The notes below the pieces were generated by a model. That model searched no databases. It was not told where the DNA came from and was given only the letters and a program-made list of their open reading frames with translations. 64,000 bases of DNA from Burkholderia guangdongensis. Lineage in GTDB: Bacteria > Pseudomonadota > Gammaproteobacteria > Burkholderiales > Burkholderiaceae. Location: positions 1-64,000 of the forward strand of contig NZ_JACBNX010000011.1 of the NCBI RefSeq assembly GCF_013403875.1. The letters are read 5' to 3'. Numbering within the stretch: the stretch's first letter is position 1; each line of letters starts with the position of its first letter. The position numbers were made by a program, and so were the translations under genes. Positions 8,301 to 16,129 of the stretch are shown piece by piece.

Positions 8301-11145
8301 CGCCGGCCGGCCGGTTGTGAATCGCGTCGGCCGTCACGTTCGCGACGCCGCCGGCCGACAGCGTGCCTACGTTGTCGAGCGTGCCGCCGGCGGTCGCGGT
8401 CAGGTCGCGGCCTGCAATGATCCGCCCGCCGTTCGTCAGATCGCCGTGTGTCTTCACGTCGACGCCGCCCGACGACTGCAGCGTGCCGCCGTTGTCGAGC
8501 CAGTCCGCCGACACCTTCAGGCGCTGCTCGCCGTTGACGTTGCCGCCGGCGTTGAAGACCGTATCCGCGACGTCCAGCGTCGCGTCGCCGCGCGACTGGA
8601 TGCTGCCCGATGCGTTGTCGATCGTCCGTGCGTGCAGCGACGCATCGCGATCCGCGCGAATCGCGCCGTCTGCGTTGTCGATCGTCTGCAGTGCTTCGAG
8701 CGTGACGCGCGCGCCTTCGATCCCGGCCCTCAGTCCCGACACGCCGGCGGTCGTCGGCAGCGTCGCGTTCGCGGTCTGCGCATTGTGGATCGTGTCGGCG
8801 GATACCTTGAGCGCGCCGCCCGCCTGCAGCGCACCGCGCGTGTTGTCGACGCGCGTGCCGGTGACGCTCGCGTCGCCGTTGCCGCCGATCTGGCCCGCGA
8901 CGTTCGACACGTCGCCCGCGCTGTGGATCGACAGCGTGTCGTCCGACACGATCGAACCGGCGTCGTTGGTCACAGAGGCCGCGTGGATCGTGGTTGTGCC
9001 GCTCGACGATACGGCGCCCGTCGCGTTGATCAGTTCACCTGCTCGAAGTTCGACACCGTCGCCGAGCACTTGGCCACCGCCCGCGCGGCCGGCGAGCGTG
9101 CTGTTGTCGAACTTGCGGCCATGCGTATCGACGTCGCTCTCGCCGCCCGCGCGCAACACGCCGGAGCGGTTGTCGAACGTGCCGGAGCGCGACTTCAGCG
9201 ATTGCGTCGCCGCGATCGCACCGCCCGTATTGTCGATCTCGTGCGTGCCCGACTCGAGCGAGACGTTCGCACCGGCGATCGTGCCCGATGCATTCGTGAG
9301 GCCGTCGTTCCCGAGCGTCGCGCGGTTCGCCGCGAGCAGCTTGCCGTCGCGATTGTCGGTGACGCCGCGCGTCGTCAGCGTCAGCGCGCCGTCGGTCGAG
9401 CCGATCTTGCCGCCGCGATTGGACGCGGTCTGCGCATGCAATATGACGTCGCGCGTCGCGGCAAGCGTGCCGTCCGTGTTCGTCAGCGCACCCGCGATGT
9501 CGACGTCGACGGCCGCCGCCAAAATCCGCCCCTGCGTGTTGTCGAGCCCGCCGGCCGAACGCACCCACAGTGTCCCCGCCGACAGCAAGCCGTCGCGATT
9601 CGACACCGACCGCGCATTCAGGTCGGCAACGTCGCGCGCGCCGATCGCGCCGCCATCGTTCACGAGCGTGCCGGCCTTCAGCGTGACGCCGTGACCGTCG
9701 ATCGTGCCGCCCGCATTCGACAGCATGCGCACGGCCGTGACGTCGACCACTCCGCCCGCCTTCACGAACCCGCGATCGAGCACGACCTCGTCCGCAACGA
9801 GCCCGACACCGCGGCCCGCCGCGAACGTGCCGTCGCTCTTGATGCGTGCCGCGCGAGCCGACAGCGCGCCGTCGCCGGTCGGCCGGCCGTCGGCATCCGC
9901 GCCGGCGAACACGCGCCCGCCGTTGTCGAGCGATGCCGCCGCGCTCAATCGCGCATCGCCTGCCGCGGCGATCGTGCCGTCGTTCGACAGTGCGCCGCGC
10001 GCGTCCAGATCGACCGCCCGCGCGCTCGTCAGCGTGCCGCGCTGCGCGACGGTTTCGCCGTCGATCCGCATGTCGCCCGCCGACTGGATGCGCGCGCCGG
10101 GCTCGATCGTCACGTTGCCACGACTCGACACGCGAATATCCCCCGTCAGCGACGTCAGCTCGCCCGCATCGCGCACGCCGACGCCGGCCTCGGTGCCGAC
10201 GAGCCGCACGCTGTTCGCGTACATGCCGCCGAGCGCCTGCACGTCGATCGCGACGCCCGGCGCGGGCCCGTCGTCCGCTTGCGCATGTGCGGCGTTCGTC
10301 GCGTAGTCGACGCGATTCGCGCCGGCCGTCGCATCGATCGAATCGGCCCACACCTGGCCGTTGATCGTCATCGCGCGCGAGATCAGGTCAATCGCGCTGC
10401 CGTGCGCATCGAGCCCCGCACCGGACACACCGATCCGGCCGCGCGACACATCGAAGCCCCCAAGCCCGCCGGCCGCATCGAACGTCGGCAGCCCGGTCGA
10501 GAGCGACACGCGCGGCGCGTTGATGAACCCGCATCCGGCACAGGTGATGCCGGCCGGATTCGCGATCACGAGATTCGCGCGACGTCCGGCGATCTCGGTC
10601 GGCCCGAGCAACCGCGTCGGGTTGCCGGACGTGACCTGATTGACGATCACGCGCGCGGCACGGTTGCCGATGAACGGATTGCCGGGCACCCAGCCGGCGA
10701 CCTGCGTCTGCGTGGTGCGGCCGCTGTTCACGATGACCGCACCTTTCGTGCCGACGTTGTATTGCGTAAAACGGTTCATCGACACCCCGGCCGCGTTCGG
10801 CGCGGTGATGTTCACCAGCGGCACGCCCGACGCGGACACGCCGATAACCGGATGCGCCGGGCCGCTGCGATCCGGCGTCATCGGCAACGTCGCCGGGTTC
10901 GCATCGGCGATCAGTGGCTGCATACCGAATGCGCACAACGTTGCGAACGCAACCGCTTTTGCGGTGAACCAGATCGACATCCGGGAAGCATCGTCCTGCA
11001 TCGCGTGCGGCGCCAGCCCCGCCAGCCGCACCGGCCGAAGCGCACGCGATCCCGCAGCGCCGCGATGCGCGCACGCATGCTCGCCGACCGCGACCCGCAT
11101 GCCGCGCACCGCACTGAACACCAGCCGAAAGATCCCCGAATTCAT
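2320..11145 (-). CDS. cdiA: CdiA/FhaB-type two-partner secretion exoprotein with C-terminal toxin
   Basis: This is a 2941-residue filamentous exoprotein exported by the neighbouring TpsB. The start is placed at MNSGIFRLVFSAVRG because this is a classic extended signal peptide (ESPR, residues 1-28) before a hydrophobic core at 56-82. The TPS secretion domain follows (about 95-330), with NPAGI and the paired cysteines TCAGCGF near 202-206. FHA-1 repeats run to about 1080. A Tyr/Trp/Pro-rich, non-repetitive middle (about 1085-1300) resembles the receptor-binding region of CdiA proteins. A Gly-Ile-Gly linker lies near 1468, then a LYRVVRDPGSRFVVETDPRF block, FHA-2 repeats, and a pre-toxin segment (2646-2710). 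After QTYN (2752-2755), in the place of the Burkholderia (E/Q)LYN boundary, comes a 186-residue glycine-rich, hydrophobic tail ending GAAVQNKLDGGTVKK. That tail suggests a membrane-acting toxin; a nuclease looks unlikely. The CDI role is inferred from architecture. Confidence 0.9.
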   Translation of the reverse strand: MNSGIFRLVFSAVRGMRVAVGEHACAHRGAAGSRALRPVRLAGLAPHAMQDDASRMSIWFTAKAVAFATLCAFGMQPLIADANPATLPMTPDRSGPAHPVIGVSASGVPLVNITAPNAAGVSMNRFTQYNVGTKGAVIVNSGRTTQTQVAGWVPGNPFIGNRAARVIVNQVTSGNPTRLLGPTEIAGRRANLVIANPAGITCAGCGFINAPRVSLSTGLPTFDAAGGLGGFDVSRGRIGVSGAGLDAHGSAIDLISRAMTINGQVWADSIDATAGANRVDYATNAAHAQADDGPAPGVAIDVQALGGMYANSVRLVGTEAGVGVRDAGELTSLTGDIRVSSRGNVTIEPGARIQSAGDMRIDGETVAQRGTLTSARAVDLDARGALSNDGTIAAAGDARLSAAASLDNGGRVFAGADADGRPTGDGALSARAARIKSDGTFAAGRGVGLVADEVVLDRGFVKAGGVVDVTAVRMLSNAGGTIDGHGVTLKAGTLVNDGGAIGARDVADLNARSVSNRDGLLSAGTLWVRSAGGLDNTQGRILAAAVDVDIAGALTNTDGTLAATRDVILHAQTASNRGGKIGSTDGALTLTTRGVTDNRDGKLLAANRATLGNDGLTNASGTIAGANVSLESGTHEIDNTGGAIAATQSLKSRSGTFDNRSGVLRAGGESDVDTHGRKFDNSTLAGRAGGGQVLGDGVELRAGELINATGAVSSSGTTTIHAASVTNDAGSIVSDDTLSIHSAGDVSNVAGQIGGNGDASVTGTRVDNTRGALQAGGALKVSADTIHNAQTANATLPTTAGVSGLRAGIEGARVTLEALQTIDNADGAIRADRDASLHARTIDNASGSIQSRGDATLDVADTVFNAGGNVNGEQRLKVSADWLDNGGTLQSSGGVDVKTHGDLTNGGRIIAGRDLTATAGGTLDNVGTLSAGGVANVTADAIHNRPAGEIVGNGATNVHANRGVVNEGLIDGGATKVTAGDVVDNTGRIYGDTVALGARKVTNGRNAQSVAGVIASRGDLDIGAGTVLNHENALIHASGDIRIGGALDDARRATGAAGIVTNKGAQIDAGGALTIVTDRFENLNADFRTEKIEGGTSKRIWYRLDGAPDDIDASDVFLYQKNNHQIKPGDDYTWGLDEDDQKRLLLPSDAYPREKFGRFTHNGVAGYINSAAMRPFGRIAGTDELYPEIYREMDPALWDAFGIAQPQQPWPDAFVDAPARNGSLKEGSVSSDGIPGPKGWFALKIPTDKDMGVNLPPLKKPTSCAESSAAVCAPIKEKVAQWSGAHRALNAAIAAYDRDVDAHLVDRWTVHDVALTSAKDTVIASQPGVVTSGGKMKIDTPSGVNDKSWIFAGDRNHPTNVHNEGAWGTETFTGTGNAWTTWVESGGFGKGDTRKASRADFVPAIPPRTFELPVFAQDPAKRVEPVKQVAADAAAAQGTSGVSVSVIAGTRGDGAGGADVGMGGGIGAVGGIGGIGGIGGIGGVAPDVIPPVNANVGGNVVRTVAPDTRVPNNALYRVVRDPGSRFVVETDPRFADYRSWLSSDTMLDALKIDPGTVLKRIGDGFYEQQLIQQQVIRATGQRFVGDYTDNQRQYQALLANGVDAARQFGLNIGTALTDTQMAALTSDIVWLVEQSATLPDGSRQTVLVPQVYLRAHAADVTGDGTIIAGRDVQVDAQGTYENSGTIASRRLTIIRADSIENRGTLVGGSINAKAKQDLSNLGGLIQGNAVALSAGRDLNLTSTTRTARSANGEATGIDRVSAINAGTLHVQAGRDLNANAAAIATTGNAALVAGNDVNLNAVRQSSRDATNWDGRNRSTRERTIDAGTQIAAGGGLAIAVGRDVNATAAYVGAAGAIGVSAGRDVNLNAGEHSASAYDERYRKESGLLSSKSTHTIDSGSYTNAVGTTLSGDTMTVVAGRDVTAKAATVAGSGDVELVAGRNLSITTAQTASSEHHFSDVKKSGLGSAGVGVSYGTTRTTDTSRDTVLGTQGSLIGSTGGSVHMRAGNALHVTGSDVIAGRDVTGVAKEVIVDAAQTSRHHDETHEMKSTGISIGIKAPVIDAVQNVNQQAQGVAASRDGRAAALHAIAAAGSGVDSVLAAKDAAAMSAAGKMPEGKLEISFGSSRSKTTFTEDSLQHAGSSVKAGGGVRFVATGDKADGQGNVTIRGSDVYATNVRLQASDKVNLVGSTDTDRTRSWNESASMNVGVSVGTGGFGVSGAMSRAHGDANSDAATQNNTHIVASGKLAIVSGGDTNVAGANVRGKRVTADIGGNLNLESVQDTSRSAAHQTSIGGGFSASLGGASGSFSMQKGRASGSYAGVNEQSGIQAGDDGFDIRVTGNTDLKGAYIASDATRDRNHLTTGTISFEDVRNHSDYRASSAGVSAGGGVGDGGANYKTRGVDSRKPVQGGKPGEQKGEQQGEKQGEKRNANPGGALPMFVSESGSDGAWTRSAVSEGAITLTDPANQKQDLATLNRDTTNLNGTVSQTPDLQDVLGKQADLMSAAQVAAETIAKQIGAFADQQKASAEQAAEQASDPEKAARYRREAERWAEGGRYRVTAHAAGGAVTGGLTGGGLGAVGGAVGAGVSAGLAPTLEEVGRSMKGVTGNDDVDQMLGNVAANAIAGAAGAVVGGGTGALVGASVDRFNRQLHQSEYDKAKRHAKTVAKELGISELEAEGRIVAEILKNSDKQTAEASGGKHDYEIRRIVGCQNLNCDGYKNDPQYANHDYNGQYIKPNQDAYDRGQQQLGQGQTYNELVTSNIQKDPVGATVAGVGMIGLGVVTSGPLASAGMMGAGALLGLGANGGVQIASGQPFDWTSFTLSGVTGAISTGMRFGPVFLMGVGGALTGSALQGQNPNGAMAGAAVGTAIGYPIGAKVEGKLNGVLNPWYRQEWQDVGLGMSKYVPPSAVPSWAGGVVGGAIQEKTGAAVQNKLDGGTVKK
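3016..3217 (-). repeat. In-gene copy of the pre-toxin repeat
   Basis: This part of cdiA encodes RFNRQLHQSEYDKAKRHAKT through the HDYEIRRIVGC segment. It is duplicated as the orphan fragment at about 445-647. It marks the conserved side of the point where CdiA toxin tails are exchanged. Confidence 0.8.
6708..6750 (-). repeat. 9-bp tandem repeat encoding a Gly-Ile-Gly linker in cdiA
   Basis: The plus strand shows GATTCCGCC units, about four exact copies with degenerate flanking ones. On the coding strand they give a (GGI)n tract. Units of nine bases keep the frame, so length changes would only lengthen or shorten a flexible linker between the central region and the second half of CdiA. Confidence 0.8.
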
Positions 11146-11225
11146 GATCGCTTTTTGCTTGTCGAGAGGAAACGGCCGGGCCGCCGGATGCCCGCTCGGC
11201 ACCGGCGGCCCGGGCTGCTACGCGG

Positions 11226-12206
11226 TTACTTGCAGCTCAGCACCGCGATGCCGTTGATGCCGCCGGTGCTCGGCGCACTGACGCCGTACGACACGACGAG
11301 ATACGGCTTCGACGGATCGCTGCCGACGAGCCTCGTCATCAGCGACGAGCGCGTTGCCGTCGAAGTCTGGATCGCGCCCAGCCATGTGGCGCCTTCGAAC
11401 GACTGCCCCTTGTCGCTGCCGATCGAGTAGCGCAACGAAATGTCCGCCTTCGGCACGAATTGATCGAAGACATCCTTCTCGAAACGCACCGTTGCAGATG
11501 CGTCGTCGAGCGAGCCTGGCGCGGTGTTGCCGTCGGTCGCGGTCGGTCGCGTCGACGCGACGAGCGAGCACGTCAACTTCTCATCGAGCGCCATCGTGAC
11601 CTGGATCGGCACGCCGACCGCCCATACCTGCCCCTGATTCGCGGCGTACGTGTGGCCGGCCGAATCGCTGCCGGCCGTCCATCGGCCGATCGCGTACTGG
11701 CCGTTGCCGGCGATGTCGGTGATCGTGCCGGTCGACAGGCTCAGCACGCTGTCGTCGGACGTCGGCAGCTCGACGTACGCGCCTGGCGCCAGTTCCTTCA
11801 GCCCTGCGGCCGGCACGTCGCGCGCGTTGCGCAGCGTCGTGTTGGTCGGCAGCGAACCATCCGCGCGCCACGCAACCGGCGGCACCATCACCCTCGCCGT
11901 CGCCACGTCGCCGAACAGCGAAAGCGACTCGCCCTCGACCTTGATCGTCGCCGACGAGCCCGGCGCACCGCCGCCACCTCCGCCCGGCTTTGCCTCTTCG
12001 ATCGACGCGCCGCCCGCCGCCGGCGTACCGCCCCCGCCCGGCTTCGCCTCATCGAGCGACACGCCGGGCGAAGCCGACGCGCCCCCATCATCATCCCCCC
12101 CACACCCCGCGAGCCCGAACGCCGCGAGCACCGCGACCGTCGCCGACGCGAGTTTCAGATAACTGCGTTGTCCTGCGGAATGCACCCTCTGCACCCTCTG
12201 CACCAT
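11226..12206 (-). CDS. Lipoprotein encoded between cdiB and cdiA, unknown function
   Basis: The 326-residue product has a lipoprotein signal, LKLASATVAVLAAFGLAGCG, with lipidation expected at the cysteine near residue 35. A low-complexity spacer follows, holding two copies of an S(L/I)(D/E)EAKPGGGG motif. The body is predicted to be beta-rich, with segments such as NGQYAIGRWTAGSDSAG and WLGAIQTSTATRS. The start is chosen because AAGGA lies eight bases before this ATG; in-frame ATGs upstream (12236, 12215) lack a site. It sits between the transporter and exoprotein genes on the same strand, so it is probably co-expressed and may help secretion or surface retention. Burkholderia CDI loci are known to carry a small lipoprotein (BcpO/CdiO), but usually elsewhere and much shorter. 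I do not recognise the family. Confidence 0.75.
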   Translation of the reverse strand: MVQRVQRVHSAGQRSYLKLASATVAVLAAFGLAGCGGDDDGGASASPGVSLDEAKPGGGGTPAAGGASIEEAKPGGGGGGAPGSSATIKVEGESLSLFGDVATARVMVPPVAWRADGSLPTNTTLRNARDVPAAGLKELAPGAYVELPTSDDSVLSLSTGTITDIAGNGQYAIGRWTAGSDSAGHTYAANQGQVWAVGVPIQVTMALDEKLTCSLVASTRPTATDGNTAPGSLDDASATVRFEKDVFDQFVPKADISLRYSIGSDKGQSFEGATWLGAIQTSTATRSSLMTRLVGSDPSKPYLVVSYGVSAPSTGGINGIAVLSCK

Positions 12207-12279
12207 CGTTACCATCCTTGTTTGCTTGTTGCACATGACCGGGCCGCCACCTGCGCGGCCCGACGGAACCACTCCCCGC

Positions 12280-13998
12280 TCAAAACAGCGCACTCGCCTG
12301 AAACAGCAGCGTCGGCGCGCCCGTGACGAAGCCATCGGGCTTCGACAGCGGCCAGCCGACCGACACGTCGTAGTTGAGCGTCGCGCCGAGCGGGTTCTTC
12401 GGCGTGACGTTGCCGCGCATGCCGACGACCGCGCCCGCGAGCGTCCGGCCGAGCAGGTACTGCGCAGCCGGCCCGCGCACGCGGCCGGCATCGATGCCCG
12501 CGTACAGCGCATGCGTGCCGAACGCGCTCGCCGGCAGATGCCAGTCGAGCTCGTTCGTGACCGCCCACCCGCTTTCCGCGGCGAGCGTGAGTTGCTGATC
12601 GAAGCCACGCACCGCGTGGCGGGTGCCGATCGAGAAGTAGTCGGACGGGAGCAGCGGTGTGCGCGCGACCTGCGCGTGCCAGCCGAAGCGATACGACAGC
12701 GCGTGGCCGCCGAGCCGGAACGGAAGCTGCGCGTTCGCGCTCGCGAGCAAGAGCCGGGTCTTGCCATCGAAGTCGGGCGCGTCGAGCACGGTGCCAGGGC
12801 GATGCGACACACCCGGCAGCGACGCGCGCCACGTGAGCGAGCCGTCGAGCATCGCGTCACCGGCGTACTGCCGATGCGCGATGCCGAGCTCGTAGCCGAC
12901 GAGATCGCGGTGCTGCACGTCGATGTCGACGCCGTCGATCTCGTTGCGGCTGGTCTTGTGGAACAGGGCGCCGTGAATGTCGGTGCGCGCATGCGCGCTG
13001 CGATGCACGACCCCGGACACCTCCGCCTGCCACTGCGACTGCGCGCCGGTATACGCGATCGGCCCGTCGAAGCCGGCGGCCGTCTGCGCGTAGCGCGAGC
13101 GGCTCGCGCTCAGCGTCAGCAGCGCATGGCCGAACGGCACGCCGTAGTTCGCGGACGCCGACTGATTGCCCTTCCCGGACGCGCCGACGTGCGCATCGGT
13201 CGTGCCGGCGATCTGAAGCTGGTCGTACAGATGCAGCGGCGAATCGAACGTGAACGAGCCGAACATCGCGTATTTGCCGGTCGAGTCGAGGCCGGCGTTG
13301 TCCGCGCCGATCACCGCATGCCAGCGCTTGCCGGTGCCGGGCCGCAGCACGACGTCCGATTCGCCCGGCCGCGCGCCGGGCGCGATGTCGAACGTCGCAT
13401 CGGCCTGCGACTGCAGCCGGCGCAGATTCTCGAGGCCCTGATCGATGTCGCGCTGGTTCAGCAGCGCGCCCGCCGACGTCGGCAATGCCGCGCGCAGCAC
13501 GCCGATCGCCGGCGCGGCCGCGCGCACCGCGCTCACGCGGCCCGGCACGACCTGCAGCGTCAGCGTGCCCGCGTCGAGCGACTGCGGTGGAATCAGCACG
13601 CGCGACGTCACGTAACCGCGCGCGATCAACGCGTTGTTCGCCACGTCCTGAATCGCTTTCAGCGCGTGCTGGCCGACGCACGCGCCGACGGCCGGCTGCA
13701 GCAGTGGCGCGAGCCAGTCGAACGCGTTGTCGACGAGCACGATGCGGTGGACCGGAAAGCACGGCCGGTCGGACGGAAGATGCGCGAGATCGGGCGGCGC
13801 TTCGGCGCGCACGGACGGCGTCAGCACGTCGGGCGCCGGATTCAGCGCCTTCGCGTCATCGATCTGCCGTTGCTGGCGCCGCTCGACTTCGGGCCCGGGC
13901 GTGACGTGGGTGGGCGCCTGCTGCGCGGACGAAGCGCCGGTCATGCCGGCCAGCGCCGCCAGCGCAACGGAAAGCGCCACCGGGACGATACTTTTCAT
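12280..13998 (-). CDS. cdiB: TpsB outer-membrane transporter (ShlB/FhaC/HecB family)
   Basis: The 572-residue protein carries a signal peptide (MKSIVPVALSVALAALAGMT). A periplasmic linker and POTRA region (about 60-230) includes the segments PCFPVHRIVLVD and GYVTSRVLIPPQSLDAGTL, followed by a 16-strand-type beta barrel. The barrel's conserved loop-6 motif is present as HAVRGFDQQ near residue 465, and the chain ends with phenylalanine (FQASALF), as outer-membrane proteins do. It exports the CdiA/FhaB protein encoded downstream across the outer membrane. It is the first gene of the minus-strand unit cdiB-lipoprotein-cdiA-cdiI. The start codon has only a weak ribosome site. Family assignment is firm; partnership with this CdiA follows from linkage. 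Confidence 0.9.
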   Translation of the reverse strand: MKSIVPVALSVALAALAGMTGASSAQQAPTHVTPGPEVERRQQRQIDDAKALNPAPDVLTPSVRAEAPPDLAHLPSDRPCFPVHRIVLVDNAFDWLAPLLQPAVGACVGQHALKAIQDVANNALIARGYVTSRVLIPPQSLDAGTLTLQVVPGRVSAVRAAAPAIGVLRAALPTSAGALLNQRDIDQGLENLRRLQSQADATFDIAPGARPGESDVVLRPGTGKRWHAVIGADNAGLDSTGKYAMFGSFTFDSPLHLYDQLQIAGTTDAHVGASGKGNQSASANYGVPFGHALLTLSASRSRYAQTAAGFDGPIAYTGAQSQWQAEVSGVVHRSAHARTDIHGALFHKTSRNEIDGVDIDVQHRDLVGYELGIAHRQYAGDAMLDGSLTWRASLPGVSHRPGTVLDAPDFDGKTRLLLASANAQLPFRLGGHALSYRFGWHAQVARTPLLPSDYFSIGTRHAVRGFDQQLTLAAESGWAVTNELDWHLPASAFGTHALYAGIDAGRVRGPAAQYLLGRTLAGAVVGMRGNVTPKNPLGATLNYDVSVGWPLSKPDGFVTGAPTLLFQASALF

Positions 13999-14342
13999 GC
14001 TGCGTTGCGTGTGGATGGTCTCTCGGCACGCAACTTAAAACAAAACATCAGACGAAAATCGACAACCTTTCATTTTCATGACGCAAGTCTAAAGATCGCT
14101 TCCACCCGCTTGCTCGATTACCGTGATTGACGCAACATTTCTCCTGCTATTTTTGAGACAACGCCGGCGCAAGCAACAACGACACTTAAAAGACACGTCG
14201 CCGCCGCATTTCTCTTCGGCACGCCGCTCGGCACGTGCGTATCATCGACGTCGGGCGCGCCCGATCCCGCGCGCCCGGTAGTGATCGCTCATTTCCCGGC
14301 GCGGTATACTTCCCGCGCCCTCCCCCGACGCCCGCTTGCCCG
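13999..14342. promoter_or_regulatory. Divergent intergenic region between cdiB and pxpB
   Basis: These 344 bases separate two divergent units and must hold both promoters. The half next to cdiB (about 14030-14210) is AT-rich and suits an accessory-island promoter. The half next to pxpB is GC-rich. I could not pick out a convincing -35/-10 pair or operator. Confidence 0.4.
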
Positions 14343-14996
14343 ATGACGTCCCCGACCATCCATCCGCTCGGCGATTCCGCGCTCGTCTGCGCCGTGCCGC
14401 CGCCCGCCACGCTCGACTGCCAGCGCCGCATCTGGGCGGTCGCGGCGATCGCGCGCGCGTGGCCGCACGTCGTCGACGTCGTGCCCGGGATGAACAATCT
14501 GACCGTCGTGTTCGATCCGCTCGAAGTCGACATCGACGCGTTCGCGCCGAGGCTCGGCGACGCGTGGCTCACCGCCGCCGACGCCGACGAAGCCGGGCGC
14601 GACGTCGAGATTCCGGTCGAATACGGCGGCGACGCGGGCCCCGATCTCGCGGCCGTCGCCGCGCATACGGGGCTGTCGGCGGACGAAGTCGTCGCGCGCC
14701 ATACGGCCGGCGAATACGTGGTGTTCTTCCTCGGCTTCCAGCCGGGCTTCGCGTATCTCGGCGGCCTCGACGCGGCGCTGCACACGCCGCGCCGCGCGGT
14801 GCCGCGCATCGAGGTGCCGGCCGGCTCGGTCGGCATCGGCGGCGCGCAGACGGGCATCTATCCGGCCGCGGCACCCGGCGGATGGCAGCTGATCGGCCGC
14901 ACGCCGCGCGTGCTGTTCGATCCGGCCGGCGCGTCGCCGACGCTCCTGCTGCCCGGCGACCGCGTGCGCTTCACCGTCGCGGGAGCCCGCAGGTGA
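14343..14996 (+). CDS. pxpB: 5-oxoprolinase subunit PxpB (KipI family)
   Basis: The 217-residue protein is the small subunit of the ATP-dependent PxpABC 5-oxoprolinase, which opens 5-oxoproline (a damage product of glutamine and glutamate) to glutamate. It shows the family block GEYVVFFLGFQPGFAYLG near residue 125 and a C-terminal LLLPGDRVRF. It was formerly called KipI, after a Bacillus kinase inhibitor. The start is set at MTSPTIHPLGDSAL; an upstream in-frame ATG at 14235 gives a proline/arginine-rich extension with no family match. The TGA overlaps the GTG of pxpC, so the two are coupled. Confidence 0.9.
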   Translation: MTSPTIHPLGDSALVCAVPPPATLDCQRRIWAVAAIARAWPHVVDVVPGMNNLTVVFDPLEVDIDAFAPRLGDAWLTAADADEAGRDVEIPVEYGGDAGPDLAAVAAHTGLSADEVVARHTAGEYVVFFLGFQPGFAYLGGLDAALHTPRRAVPRIEVPAGSVGIGGAQTGIYPAAAPGGWQLIGRTPRVLFDPAGASPTLLLPGDRVRFTVAGARR

Positions 14997-16066
14997 CGGG
15001 CCCGGGCAACGCGCCGTCGAGCGTCGAGGTGGTGCGCGCGGGCCCGCTGTCGTCGGTGCAGGACGCGGGGCGCCACGGCGCGCGCCATCTCGGCGTCGCG
15101 CAGAGCGGCGCGCTCGACAATCTCGCGCTCGCGGTCGGCAACCGGCTCGTCGGCAACCGCGCGGACGCGGCCGCGATCGAGATCACGCTCGGCCCGGCCG
15201 CATTCCGCTTTGCGCGCGCGACGCGGATCGCGATCACCGGCACGGAGTTCGGCGCGACGCTCGACGGCCGGCCCGTCCATTCGTGGTGGAGCCTGCCCGT
15301 CGAAGCGGGGCAGACGCTCGTGCTGCCCGTCGCGAAGCGCGGCATGCGCGGTTATCTGTGCATCGCGGGCGGCATCGACGTGCTGCCGATGCTCGGCTCG
15401 CGCAGCACCGATCTCGCGTCGCGCTACGGCGGGCTCGGCGGGCGCGCGCTGCGCGACGGCGACCGGCTGCCGGTCGGCACGCCGCCGGCGAGCGCGCCCG
15501 GCTGCGTCGCGCCCGACGCGCCGGAGTTCGGCGTGAAGGCGCCGGCGTGGTGCGCGTTCGCACGCGTCGACGCGCCGCCGCGCCGGCACCGGAGCACGCA
15601 TGCGCCGTGGGCGATGCCGGTTCGCGCGCTGCCGGGCCCCGAGCACGCATCGTTCTCGGCCGACGCGCAGCAGGCGTTCTGGGATGACGAGTGGCTCGTG
15701 ACCGCAAACAGCAACCGGATGGGCTACCGCCTCGCCGGCCCAGAGCTGACGCGCGAGCGGCCGGCGGAGCTGCTGTCGCACGCGGTGCTGCCGGGCACGA
15801 TCCAGGTGCCGCCGAACGGCCAGCCGATCGTGCTGATGAACGACGCGCAGACGACCGGCGGCTATCCGAAGATCGGCACGGTGATCCGCGCGGACCTGTG
15901 GAAGCTCGCGCAGGCCCGGCTGAACCTGCCGATCCGCTTCGTGCGAACCACGCCCGAAGCGGCGCGAGACGCGCTCGCCGCCGAGCGCGCATACTTGCGG
16001 CAGATCGACATCGCAATCGCGATGCGTAAAGAAACGCTTGAACGCACACGCTCACAGGCGGCCTGA
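14993..16066 (+). CDS. pxpC: 5-oxoprolinase subunit PxpC (KipA family)
   Basis: The 357-residue protein belongs to the biotin-dependent-carboxylase-like domain family (PF02626) and partners PxpB. Diagnostic stretches are VVRAGPLSSVQDAGRHGARH, VAQSGALDNLALAVGNRLVG, RGYLCIAGGID and the C-terminal NDAQTTGGYPKIG. The start is a GTG overlapping the pxpB stop as GTGA, preceded by GGGAG; the open frame extends much further upstream but only as a shadow of pxpB. The complex consumes ATP to cleave 5-oxoproline. It lies between pxpB and pxpA in one operon. Confidence 0.9.
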   Translation: MTGPGNAPSSVEVVRAGPLSSVQDAGRHGARHLGVAQSGALDNLALAVGNRLVGNRADAAAIEITLGPAAFRFARATRIAITGTEFGATLDGRPVHSWWSLPVEAGQTLVLPVAKRGMRGYLCIAGGIDVLPMLGSRSTDLASRYGGLGGRALRDGDRLPVGTPPASAPGCVAPDAPEFGVKAPAWCAFARVDAPPRRHRSTHAPWAMPVRALPGPEHASFSADAQQAFWDDEWLVTANSNRMGYRLAGPELTRERPAELLSHAVLPGTIQVPPNGQPIVLMNDAQTTGGYPKIGTVIRADLWKLAQARLNLPIRFVRTTPEAARDALAAERAYLRQIDIAIAMRKETLERTRSQAA

Positions 16067-16129
16067 GAGGAGACCAGTCGAGCGCCGCATCCGAGCGGCG
16101 CACCACGGAACAGGTGGACGAGGGCCAAC

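Noticed and set aside
4888..11430. Very long plus-strand open frames (over 1000 codons) opposite cdiA
   Set aside because: They are antisense shadows of cdiA. The GC-rich repeat codons avoid stops on the opposite strand, and the products are Arg/Ala/Asp-rich with no domains.
12207..12992. Extension of the lipoprotein frame into cdiB
   Set aside because: This part is an out-of-frame shadow of cdiB; the lipoprotein signal and ribosome site fix the start near 12206.
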